Source of the DNA: Nocardioides luteus
GTDB lineage: Bacteria > Actinomycetota > Actinomycetes > Propionibacteriales > Nocardioidaceae
NCBI RefSeq assembly: GCF_014648595.1
Contig: NZ_BMRK01000005.1
Location: 176,299-216,489 of the forward strand
Length of the DNA: 40,191 nt
Direction of reading: 5' to 3'
Shown: positions 7,883 to 16,000 of the stretch, one piece after another
How positions within the stretch are numbered: the first letter of the stretch is position 1
Layout: every line of letters starts with the position of its first letter
The notes under the pieces: model-generated
Database searches by the model: none
What the model saw: only the letters and a program-made list of their open reading frames with translations
What the model was told of the DNA's origin: nothing
Made by a program: the position numbers and the translations under genes

Positions 7883-8253
7883 TGAACCTCGAGGGTGACG
7901 ATGGTCTTGCCGAGCGTGTGCGACTCGACCTCGTACTGGCCGGGGACCTTGAAGGCGCCCAGGCTGATCCGGGTCGTGCCGACGCCGTAGGCGGCGGACT
8001 GCTCCGGGTCGGAGTGGACGTGGATCTCGCCGGCCGCGTCAGCGGTCACGTCGAGCTCGACGCTGTTGCCGACAGGTACGTCGACCTGGTTGCCGTGCGG
8101 GTCGACCGAGTCGCCTGAGAAGTTGATCTCGACGACGACCGGGTCGCTGCTCTTGCTGGGCTCGGTGGCGACGTCGTTTCCGCAGGCGGTCGCGATCGAA
8201 GCGATCCCGCAGATTGCTGCCACGACCGCGATGATCCGGGCCGTGAGGCGCAT
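7879..8253 (-). CDS. Putative lipoprotein with cupredoxin-like domain
   Basis: 124 residues. The N-terminus MRLTARIIAVVAAICGIAS followed by IATACGN is a lipoprotein signal with the lipidated Cys near residue 25. The mature part is beta-rich and ends with an EIHVHSDPEQ and VESHTLGKTIVTLEVQ pattern, resembling cupredoxin-like domains found in exported actinobacterial proteins. Two His residues (HVHS, ESHT) could be ligands. The Cys-Met pair of classical blue copper proteins is absent, so type 1 copper is doubtful. I chose ATG 8253 because it directly precedes a proper signal peptide; longer in-frame starts lack this. The stop overlaps the start of the following ten-helix protein, suggesting a two-protein membrane system. 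The gene is divergent from the WS/DGAT-like gene across about 80 bp. Confidence 0.72.
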   Translation of the reverse strand: MRLTARIIAVVAAICGIASIATACGNDVATEPSKSSDPVVVEINFSGDSVDPHGNQVDVPVGNSVELDVTADAAGEIHVHSDPEQSAAYGVGTTRISLGAFKVPGQYEVESHTLGKTIVTLEVQ

Positions 8254-8332
8254 TGCTCCCCCGTTTCGTGGGTTAAGTTCAAGCTGGCTTCTGCCACAAT
8301 CGCACATGAACCAAAGAGGGGGCTGAGAGGGT

Positions 8333-9787
8333 ATGAGTGATCGGCTGAGGCCGCGCGAGGTCGCCCTGCTGGACGGTGAGACGCTCGCCGTGCCGCACCA
8401 GGTCGCGAGCATCGAGCTGATCGAGACGGGCCCCGACGGCTTCGACTTCGGCGCCTTCCTCGAGCACGTCGAGGACCGGCTCGCGTTCGTGCCGCGCTAC
8501 CGCCAGCGGGTCCGGGTCGTGCCCGGTCGCCTCGCCTACCCCGTCTGGGCCGACGACGACCGCTTCGACCTCACCTACCACGTACGCCGCTCCGCGCTGC
8601 CCCGCCCGGGCTCGATGGACCAGCTCCTCGACCTGGCCGGCCGGATCGTCTCCCGGCCGCTGGACCGCTCCCGGCCGCTGTGGGAGCTCTATGCCATCGA
8701 GGGGCTGGCGGGGGACCGGGTCGCGCTGGTGACCAAGACCCACCAGGCCCTGGTGGACGGCGCCGAGACCGTCGATCTCGTCCAGCTGCTGCTCGACGAC
8801 AAGCCCGAGGTCGGCCCGGTCGTGCCCGACCTGTGGGACCCGCCCGAGCTGCAGTCGAGCGCCGGTCTGGTCGCGGGCGCCGTCCTCGAGGCGGTCACCT
8901 CGGTCAGCGGCCTGGCCGCCTCGGCGCGCAGCCTCGGCGGCTTCGCGCTCGGCCGGGTCACCGGGGTCGCCCGGGACGTACAGAACACCGGCCAGGCCAT
9001 CGCCCGGGTGCTCACCCGGCGCACCCCGGAGCGGCCGACCCCGCTCAGCGGCGTGGTCTCCCAGCAGCGGCTCGTGGTCACCCTGGCGGCCGATCTCGCC
9101 GACTTCCGGCGCATCCGCGACGCCCACGGCGGCACCGTCAACGACGTCATCCTGGCGGCGGTCACCGGCGGTCTGCGCGCCTGGCTGATGACCCGGCAGG
9201 AGTCGCTCGCCGGCGTACGCCAGGTGCCGGCGCTGGTGCCGGTCTCGGTGATCGACGAGGAGCTCGACCCCACCCAGCTCGGCTCCGCGGTGGCACCCCA
9301 CTTCGTGGTGCTGCCGGTGGCCGAGCCCTCGCCGGTGGTCCGGCTCCACCAGGTCTCCTACTCCTTCGAGCAGCACAAGGAGACCGCTCGCACAGTCAGC
9401 GCGCAGCGGCTGGCCGGCATCAGCGGCTTCGCCCCGGCGACCTTCCACATGGTCGGCTCGCGGGTGGCGGCCGAGAGCGAGCACGACTACCTGCTCTCGG
9501 TGTGCAACGTGCCCGGCCCGCAGGAGCCGCGCTACGCGGCCGGCTGCCGCCTGGTCGCCTCCTACCCGATCCATCCGCTCGCCGAGGGCCACACCCTCGC
9601 GATCGGGGTGACCTCCTACGACGGCCAGGTCTTCTTCGCGCTCACCGCCGACCGTGACCTGGTGCCCGACGCCTCGCTCGTCGGACAATGCATCGGGGAG
9701 GCCCTCGACGAGCTGCTCGACACCGCGTCCGGACGCCGCTTCCGGGCGCCACGGGGGCTGCGGGTGGTCAAGAACGCCGGGGAATGA
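8333..9787 (+). CDS. WS/DGAT-family acyltransferase with altered HHxxxDG motif
   Basis: 484 residues, the usual length of bacterial wax ester synthase/acyl-CoA:diacylglycerol acyltransferases, which make storage triacylglycerol or wax esters from acyl-CoA. Family landmarks: PLDRSRPLWELYAIEGL (about 109-125), the active-site segment at 137-143, and the structural NDVILAAVTGGLRAWL block (about 268-283). The catalytic HHxxxDG motif reads HQALVDG here: the second His, thought to be the base in characterised enzymes, is Gln (codon CAG at 8744-8746). Activity may therefore be changed or lost, or the protein may act on another acceptor. ATG 8333 is preceded by GAGAGG. The next gene follows after 15 bp and is probably co-transcribed. 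Confidence 0.85.
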   Translation: MSDRLRPREVALLDGETLAVPHQVASIELIETGPDGFDFGAFLEHVEDRLAFVPRYRQRVRVVPGRLAYPVWADDDRFDLTYHVRRSALPRPGSMDQLLDLAGRIVSRPLDRSRPLWELYAIEGLAGDRVALVTKTHQALVDGAETVDLVQLLLDDKPEVGPVVPDLWDPPELQSSAGLVAGAVLEAVTSVSGLAASARSLGGFALGRVTGVARDVQNTGQAIARVLTRRTPERPTPLSGVVSQQRLVVTLAADLADFRRIRDAHGGTVNDVILAAVTGGLRAWLMTRQESLAGVRQVPALVPVSVIDEELDPTQLGSAVAPHFVVLPVAEPSPVVRLHQVSYSFEQHKETARTVSAQRLAGISGFAPATFHMVGSRVAAESEHDYLLSVCNVPGPQEPRYAAGCRLVASYPIHPLAEGHTLAIGVTSYDGQVFFALTADRDLVPDASLVGQCIGEALDELLDTASGRRFRAPRGLRVVKNAGE

Positions 9788-9802
9788 GGAAGAATCACCC
9801 TC

Positions 9803-10147
9803 GTGACCCGCATCTACGTACCCGCCACGCTCGAGCTGCTCGCTGACTGGTACGCCACGGGTGAGCTGCCCGGCACCGGCGACGGCTACGCCGCCCCCGA
9901 CGACAGCGAGGAGGCGGAGTACGCCGCCCTGATGAGCGCCGCCGACGACTCGGCCGCGCTCCTGGGCGGTCCCGGCCGCCGGGTCGTGGTCGTCGTCGAC
10001 GCGCCGGCAGCGCTGGGTGACCAGGTGGTCCCGCTCAAGCTCGTCGCCGCGGTCCACGCCGACCTGGCAGATCGCCCGGCCGACGCGGACCCCGACGAGG
10101 ACCTGGGCTGGTTCGCCACCCAGGAGATCCCCGACCTGATCGGCTAG
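9803..10147 (+). CDS. Small hypothetical protein, DUF6912-like
   Basis: 114 residues. It begins with TRIYVPATLELLADWYATGE and carries the EEAEYAALMSAADDSAALL and GRRVVVVVDAP blocks that I recall from actinobacterial DUF6912 proteins; the family name is from memory and should be confirmed. It is acidic, has no signal peptide or membrane helix, and is probably cytosolic. The start is GTG 9803 with GAGGAAG about 10 bases upstream, and the gene follows the WS/DGAT-like gene by 15 bp, so they share a transcript. The stop lies 1 bp from the stop of the convergent lysyl oxidase gene. No function is known. Confidence 0.7.
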   Translation: MTRIYVPATLELLADWYATGELPGTGDGYAAPDDSEEAEYAALMSAADDSAALLGGPGRRVVVVVDAPAALGDQVVPLKLVAAVHADLADRPADADPDEDLGWFATQEIPDLIG

Positions 10148-10148
10148 A

Positions 10149-11738
10149 TCACTCCTCCTCGCCCCACCAGGTCTCGGTGTCGACGCCCTGGTAGGGCGGG
10201 ACCTCGACGGTGCGGGCGCCGGCCTTCCCACCGATGACGACCGTGCGGTAGCTGACGTTGTTGGACCGGGTGCGCTCGTAGAGGTTGCCGTCGGGGTTGA
10301 CGGTGACCTTGATCCGGTAGGTGCCGTTCGTCACCTTGCTCAGGTCGAACGCCTGGGTCTGGGTCTGGTCGTAGGTGTCGCCCCAGCCGGTCGGCAGGCT
10401 CTCCCGCAGCCAGAGCGCCGACTTCGCTCCGCAGGCCGACTCGAGGCCGGTCTGGCCAGGACGCAGCGTCGCGCCCTTGACGTTCAGGTCCACCGGGTCG
10501 GTCGGCGTCAGGCACCAGGACTGCTTGCCGCTGGTCGAGACGACCTCGTCCTCGGCGTCGACCAGCTCGTACTTCGCGAAGTCGAGGAAGTGCCAGTGGT
10601 TGTGCTCGGGCGCCTCGTGGAACTCCATCGTCCCGGTCCGCTTCATGCCGACCTGCTTCCCGTCGCGGTAGAACATCTGGTAGGCGTCCATCATCGGTGC
10701 GGTGCCGCGGCGGAAGCCCTCGACGATCATCGGGGCGGGGCCGGCGTTCCACTCGTTGGCGGCGAAGTTGAGGCGGTCGGTGCCGCCTTCGTCGACCTCG
10801 GTGGAGATCTGCCAGGCAGGCAGCGAGATCAGGTCGGGCAGGGTGTCCTTCGCAGGCTTGCCGGGCTTGATCCCGCCCGGCGCGCCGCCCAGCGGAAGCC
10901 GGCCGCGGCCGTCCTCGCCGCCCTCGAGCGACTCACGCGGCACCACGGTGCGGGCACCCTGGCCGTCATCGGCCCGGTGGGCGTGGGCCGACCTGGCGCC
11001 CACGCCGCCCTCCTCGCCGCCTTCCTCACAGCCGCCGTCGGCGCACCCGTCGACGATGACGAGCTCCTGCTTGGTGGTGCGGCCGGCCTTCGGCAGCTCG
11101 AGGAAGTCGGCGACCGGCTCGCTGATGCTCATCGTCATGGTGAGTCGGGTCTCGCCCTTGGTCTCGAACTCGAGGTCGGAGACGGCCGGGACCGCCATGC
11201 CCCGCTCGATGCCGTACAGCACGCCCTTGGTGAACCAGTTGCCGCCGCAGAACTCGGGGTAGACCGGGCCGGTGGCGCCGTCGGTCTGGACCCGCTGCCG
11301 GTCGTAGCCGCCGGGACACAGCGGCCGGCGCTCGTCGAGGATCACCTTGCCGGACTTGTTCTCGAGCCTGACTCGCAGGCCGTCCTTGAAGCCCTTCATC
11401 CCGTCGACGATCGACGCCGGGGCGGTCGTGGTGGTGCGCTTCTTGCCCCGGATGACGGTCTTGGTCAGCGTGACCGGCTCGTCATAGGCCGACTGGCTGG
11501 CTCGGAACTCGAAGGCCGCGTCGTAGGCGGCCAGCCAGGCCGACGGTTCGACGTAGGCCAGGCCGTCGTAGGCCTCCACCTCTGCGGTGTCAGCGGCCGC
11601 GACGAGCTTCAGCGTGCCGGCCGCGCCGCTCGCCGGGTCGGAGTTCGCCGTCACGGTCGTCGTGACGACCAGCGCTGCTGCCACGAGCCCGACGCCGGCT
11701 GAGATCAGCTGTCGAGTGCGAGTGCGAGATCTTGCCAT
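10149..11738 (-). CDS. Exported lysyl oxidase (copper amine oxidase, LOX family)
   Basis: 529 residues with a cleavable signal peptide (RSRTRTRQ charged start, hydrophobic core to about residue 31). The C-terminal 160 residues match the lysyl oxidase catalytic domain. The copper motif is HNHWH at 379-383. A Lys at 405 (SGKQSWCL) and a Tyr at 456 (GDTYDQT) align by context with the pair that form the lysine tyrosylquinone cofactor in human LOX. Copper and cofactor residues thus appear intact. The enzyme oxidises primary amines such as peptidyl lysine to aldehydes outside the cell; the bacterial substrate is unknown. Residues about 230-300 are a Gly/Glu/Arg-rich linker with no visible fold. It stands alone, convergent to the DUF6912-like gene. 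Confidence 0.88.
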   Translation of the reverse strand: MARSRTRTRQLISAGVGLVAAALVVTTTVTANSDPASGAAGTLKLVAAADTAEVEAYDGLAYVEPSAWLAAYDAAFEFRASQSAYDEPVTLTKTVIRGKKRTTTTAPASIVDGMKGFKDGLRVRLENKSGKVILDERRPLCPGGYDRQRVQTDGATGPVYPEFCGGNWFTKGVLYGIERGMAVPAVSDLEFETKGETRLTMTMSISEPVADFLELPKAGRTTKQELVIVDGCADGGCEEGGEEGGVGARSAHAHRADDGQGARTVVPRESLEGGEDGRGRLPLGGAPGGIKPGKPAKDTLPDLISLPAWQISTEVDEGGTDRLNFAANEWNAGPAPMIVEGFRRGTAPMMDAYQMFYRDGKQVGMKRTGTMEFHEAPEHNHWHFLDFAKYELVDAEDEVVSTSGKQSWCLTPTDPVDLNVKGATLRPGQTGLESACGAKSALWLRESLPTGWGDTYDQTQTQAFDLSKVTNGTYRIKVTVNPDGNLYERTRSNNVSYRTVVIGGKAGARTVEVPPYQGVDTETWWGEEE

Positions 11739-11789
11739 GGGATGCCCCCTCGAGAATGGCCCGGATCCCTCCTGACCCGAGACCTGACA

Positions 11790-11809
11790 GCCGGCAACGC
11801 AGTGCCGGC
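11790..11809. terminator. Hairpin between DUF2505 and lysyl oxidase genes
   Basis: A 7-bp perfect inverted repeat GCCGGCA (11790-11796) / TGCCGGC (11803-11809) lies about 55 bp past the stop of the minus-strand DUF2505 gene and 51 bp before the lysyl oxidase start. It may terminate the DUF2505 pair. There is no clear T-run, so a regulatory site in the lysyl oxidase leader is an alternative. Confidence 0.4.
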
Positions 11810-11864
11810 CACATAGGGGGACGGTTGGCCTTTACGTTCGGTTGCACCCAGGGGGAATTCAGTT

Positions 11865-12341
11865 TCAGCGAGAGAGGTACGCCGCGCCGACCTCGTGCTC
11901 GAGGTCGAACGCCTTGAGCATCAGCTCCTCGACGTATTCCTCGAGCTTGGCGCCGACCAGCGGGACGGGCACCTTGATGTTGAGCCGGACGCTCTCGGTG
12001 GTGCGCCCGTCGGACTCCGAGAGCGAGATGTTGCCGCGCAGGGTGGCGAGGCCGCCGGGGACGGTGATGTCCACGACCGCGACAGTGTCGGAGGACCAGA
12101 CCTCGTTCTGGTGGACGGTGAGGTCGCCGTTGACGATGCGCTTGGCGAAGGAAGGTACGCCGACGGTGGACTGCACCCGGTCGATGCGGACCTCGCGCGG
12201 TGCGCCGCCGATGGTCACCCGGCGCTTCAGCGCGCCCTGGGCGTCGGCGACCTTCTCGCGGAAGCCCGGGTCCGCGAGCATCGCGGAGACCTCACCCATG
12301 CGTGCGTCGTAGACGATCTCGTGCTGCAGGGTCGTCGTCAT
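11865..12341 (-). CDS. DUF2505 domain-containing protein, second copy of a tandem pair
   Basis: 158 residues, essentially one DUF2505 domain, a family I place among the Bet v1/START-like ligand-binding folds. It starts TTTLQHEIVYDARMGEVSAML and has the VHQNEVWSSD block and a C-terminal amphipathic helix EEYVEELMLKAFDLEHEVG. It shares the plan of the 157-residue protein encoded 51 bp upstream (LADxxFREKVxDAQ, VHQ(N/D)E(V/I)WS), so the two are tandem paralogues, probably in one transcript. No enzyme motif, signal peptide or membrane segment is visible. The fold suggests a small hydrophobic ligand, but no member I know has an assigned ligand. Confidence 0.85.
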   Translation of the reverse strand: MTTTLQHEIVYDARMGEVSAMLADPGFREKVADAQGALKRRVTIGGAPREVRIDRVQSTVGVPSFAKRIVNGDLTVHQNEVWSSDTVAVVDITVPGGLATLRGNISLSESDGRTTESVRLNIKVPVPLVGAKLEEYVEELMLKAFDLEHEVGAAYLSR

Positions 12342-12392
12342 TGCCGAATCCTTTGGGCTCTGCTGCGGGTAGGGACGGGGGAGGGGGCGGGC

Positions 12393-12866
12393 TCAGCCGG
12401 CTAGCCAGCGCTTGCCGACCTGGTGCTCCTTCTCCAGTGCCTTCTTGAAGATCGAGAGGATGAGGTCCTCGAGCTTTCCGCTGACCAGGGGCACGCTCAC
12501 GGTGGCGGTCAGGCTGACCGTCTCGACGGTCCCGGCGCCGTTCTCGGCCAGCCGGGCGGTGCCGGAGAGCGAGCCGGGCTTGCCCGGCAGGGTGAGCTTG
12601 AGGTCGCCGGTGACGAAGTCGGGGGACCAGATCTCGTCCTGGTGCACCTCGATGGTGTCGCCGACGAGCTTCTTGGCGAACCCGGGCACTCCGTTGACGG
12701 CCTGCTCGTAGCGGATGCTCACCGTCGAACCGGTGACGGCGACGCTCCGCGACAGCGCGTGCTGAGCGTCGCAGACCTCCTCGCGGAAGGCTGCGTCGGC
12801 GAGCATCCCGGAGACGGCTGCGATCGGAGCGTCATAGGCCAGGTCGATCGACAGGTTTTTGCTCAT
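12393..12866 (-). CDS. DUF2505 domain-containing protein, first copy of a tandem pair
   Basis: 157 residues. It begins SKNLSIDLAYDAPIAAVSGM and contains the ADAAFREEVCDAQHA, VHQDEIWSPD and C-terminal LSIFKKALEKEHQVGKRWL blocks shared with the neighbouring paralogue. As the first gene of the pair it carries the promoter region, which is also the upstream region of the divergent glutamate dehydrogenase gene. A 9-bp-arm inverted repeat begins 16 bp upstream of this start and could control one or both genes. The protein is cytosolic by sequence. Divergence between the paralogues is substantial, indicating an old duplication with separate roles rather than a recent copy. Confidence 0.85.
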   Translation of the reverse strand: MSKNLSIDLAYDAPIAAVSGMLADAAFREEVCDAQHALSRSVAVTGSTVSIRYEQAVNGVPGFAKKLVGDTIEVHQDEIWSPDFVTGDLKLTLPGKPGSLSGTARLAENGAGTVETVSLTATVSVPLVSGKLEDLILSIFKKALEKEHQVGKRWLAG

Positions 12867-12881
12867 GATCCCCCATCATGA

Positions 12882-12914
12882 CGCCTCCACAGGCCAGAGT
12901 CATCAGTGGAGGCG
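12882..12914. promoter_or_regulatory. Inverted repeat between divergent DUF2505 and glutamate dehydrogenase genes
   Basis: CGCCTCCAC (12882-12890) and GTGGAGGCG (12906-12914) are perfect inverted 9-bp arms separated by 15 bp. The position between two divergent genes favours an operator bound by a dimeric regulator. A -10-like TATGCT (12941-12946) for the plus-strand gene lies 27 bp downstream. It could also be a hairpin in a 5' leader of the minus-strand gene. Confidence 0.45.
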
Positions 12915-13051
12915 CCGAGAGAACCGCCACATTCCATGAGTATGCTTGTGGTGACCGGGTGGACGGGACGCTGCCGGGCCTATGAGTGGCATCGGCGATT
13001 CCTTCGGATCCAGCGGCCTATCCCGAGCCCGCCCGGGATACCGTGACAGGT

Positions 13052-16000
13052 GTGTCAACGGAGACGCATGTCAATCCTGTCCAAGCTCCGCAGAAGGGTC
13101 TGCAGAACCGCCTGCCGAGCACCACCTATTTCCGCCACGTAGCCCCCGAGGAGCTCACCGGCCGCAGCGAGGCTGATCTCGCCGGTGCGGTGGGATCGCA
13201 TCTGGCGCTGGCCGCGAACCGCCCGCAGGGCACCGCCGCCGTGCGCATCCTCACTCCGACCACCGCCGCAGACGGATGGTCCGCCGGAGGCCGCAGCGTC
13301 GTCGAGATCGTCGTCGACGACATGCCCTACCTCGTCGACTCGGTCAAGACCGAGCTCTACCGTCGCGGTCTCGACGTCCACCTCGTGGTCCACCCCGTCA
13401 TCGACGTCGCCCGTGACGTGACCGGTGCGCTCGAGGGGGTGAACGAAGGTGACCTGCGCGAGTCGTGGATGCACATCGAGATCGACCGGCTCGCGCCCGA
13501 CGCCGCCAAGGAGATCGTCTCGGGTCTCGAGGGGGTCCTCGAGGACGTACGCGAGGTCGTCGAGGACGAGCCGCGGCTGCACCGCCGCCTGGCCGAGATC
13601 GCCGCGGGCCTGCGTTACACGCCGCCCAACAGCGTGCCGCGCGAGGAGGCTGCCGAGGCCGCCGAGCTGCTGGCCTGGCTGGCCGAGGACCACTTCCTGC
13701 TGACCGGCTACCGCGAGTACCGCCTCGACGGCGAATACCTGCGCGGCCTCTCCGGCACCGGTCTCGGCATCCTGCGCGCCGACCCGCCGCAGGCGCCCGA
13801 CCACGGCAAGATGCCGCCGAAGGTCGCAGCCCACGCCCGCGACAAGGTCATGCTCGTCCTGGCCAAGGCCAACTCCCGCTCGACCGTCGGGGAGCCCGCC
13901 TACCTCGACCACGTCGGCATCAAGATCTTCAACGCCGCCGGTGAGGTCATCGGCGAGCACCGGTTCCTGGGTCTCTTCACCACGAAGGCCGCCCGCGAGT
14001 CGGTGACCCGGATCCCGGTCGTCCGCGGCAAGGTCGCCGCGGTCCTCGACCACACCGGCTACGACACCCGCAGCCACACCGGCAAGGCGATGCTCGACGC
14101 GATGGAGTCCTACCCGCGCGAGGAGCTCTTCCACGCCTCCGCCGACGAGCTGATCTCGCTCGCCGAGGCCGCGCTGGGGGCGATCGAGCGTCGCATCCTT
14201 CGGGTCGCGGTCCGGCCCGACACGTACGGCCGCTACGTCTCGGTGCTCGTCTCGCTGCCGCGTGACCGCTACAACACCGCGGTCCGTGAGCGGTTCTCCA
14301 AGGTGCTCCTCGAGGCCCTCGGTGGCGACGACCTGGAGTTCACCGTACGCATCAGCGAGTCGACCACCGCGCGGGTGCACTTCGTCGTGCACGGCACGAC
14401 CGAGTCGCTGGGCAAGGCGCTGGAGACTCCGGGACTGGTCGACAGCCTCGAGTCGCAGCTGCGCAAGGCGGCCCGGAGCTGGCGCGACGACCTGGTCAGC
14501 GCGGTCATCGCCCACGCGGGCGAGGAGGGTGCGGCCCGGCTCTCCCACGTGCTCGACGCGTTCCCGGAGGCATACAAGGAGGACTTCGACGCCGACACCG
14601 GCGCGGCCGACCTGACCCGGCTGGAGCTGCTCTCCCACCAGGGCGAGGCGGTCGACTTCTCCTTCTACAAGGACCCCGAGAACCCCGGCGGGTTCCGGAT
14701 CAAGATCTACCGCACCGGCGGACCGCTCTCGCTGTCGGCGATGCTGCCGATCCTGTCCTCGTTCGGGTTCGAGGTCACCGACGAGCGTCCTTACGACCTG
14801 GAGGGAGTCGGCACGTCCGGGTCGGAGGAGTGGTTCATCTACGACTTCGGCCTCACCTGCTCCGGCACCCCGGTCGGCACCCCGAAGCAGCTCGTCGCCG
14901 CGCTGCACCAGGCGTGGTCGGGCCGCAGCGAGGTCGACGGTCTCAACGCGCTCGTCCTGGCCGGTCTCGACCACAGCCAGATCACGGTGCTGCGGGCCTA
15001 CGGCCGTTACCTGCGCCAGGCGGGCACGCCGAGCTCGTTCAACTCGATCGCCGGTGCGCTGTGCGCCAACCCGGGCATCGCCCGACAGATCGTGGAGCTC
15101 TTCGAGACCCGCTTCGACCCCTCGCTCGCCACGCGTGACGAGACGAAGCGCGCCGAGGCGATCATCGAGGCACTCGACGACGTGGTGAGCCTGGACCAGG
15201 ATCGGATCCTGCGCAGCTACGTCACCGCGATCCTGGCCACGATGCGCACCAACCACTACCGCGGGCGCGACTACGTCTCGTTCAAGTTCGACCCGCAGCA
15301 GCTGCCCGACCTGCCGCTGCCGCGGCCGGCCTACGAGATCTTCGTCTACTCGCCCCAGGTCGAGGGCGTGCACCTGCGCTTCGACGCGGTGGCGCGTGGC
15401 GGTCTGCGCTGGAGCGACCGCCGCGACGACTTCCGCACCGAGGTGCTGGGTCTGGCGAAGGCGCAGCAGGTCAAGAACACCGTGATCGTGCCGGGTGGCG
15501 CGAAGGGAGGCTTCGTCGCCAAGGGCGGCGTGGCCGGCTCGGACGCCTACGTCACGTTCCTGCGTGGTCTGCTCGACATCACCGACAACCGGGTCGACGG
15601 CGAGATCGTGCCGCCGGTGGACGTGGTGCGCCACGACGGTGACGACTCCTACCTGGTCGTCGCCGCCGACAAGGGCACCGCGACCTTCTCCGACCTGGCC
15701 AACTCGGTCGCGGCGGAGTACGACTTCTGGCTCGGGGACGCGTTCGCCTCCGGCGGTTCGGCCGGCTACGACCACAAGGCGATGGGCATCACCTCTCGCG
15801 GTGCCTGGGTCTCGGTGCAGCACCACTTCAAGCGGCTCGGCATCGACACGCAGACCGACGAGTTCACCGCCGTCGGCATCGGCGACATGTCGGGTGACGT
15901 CTTCGGCAACGGCATGCTGCGCTCGGACCGGATCCGGCTCGTGGCCGCCTTCGACCACCGCCACATCTTCATCGACCCGACGCCTGACGCGACCATCGGC

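Noticed and set aside
8279-10231. Minus-strand open frame of 650 codons opposite the WS/DGAT-like gene
   Set aside because: Shadow of the real gene; low-information composition and no start signal.
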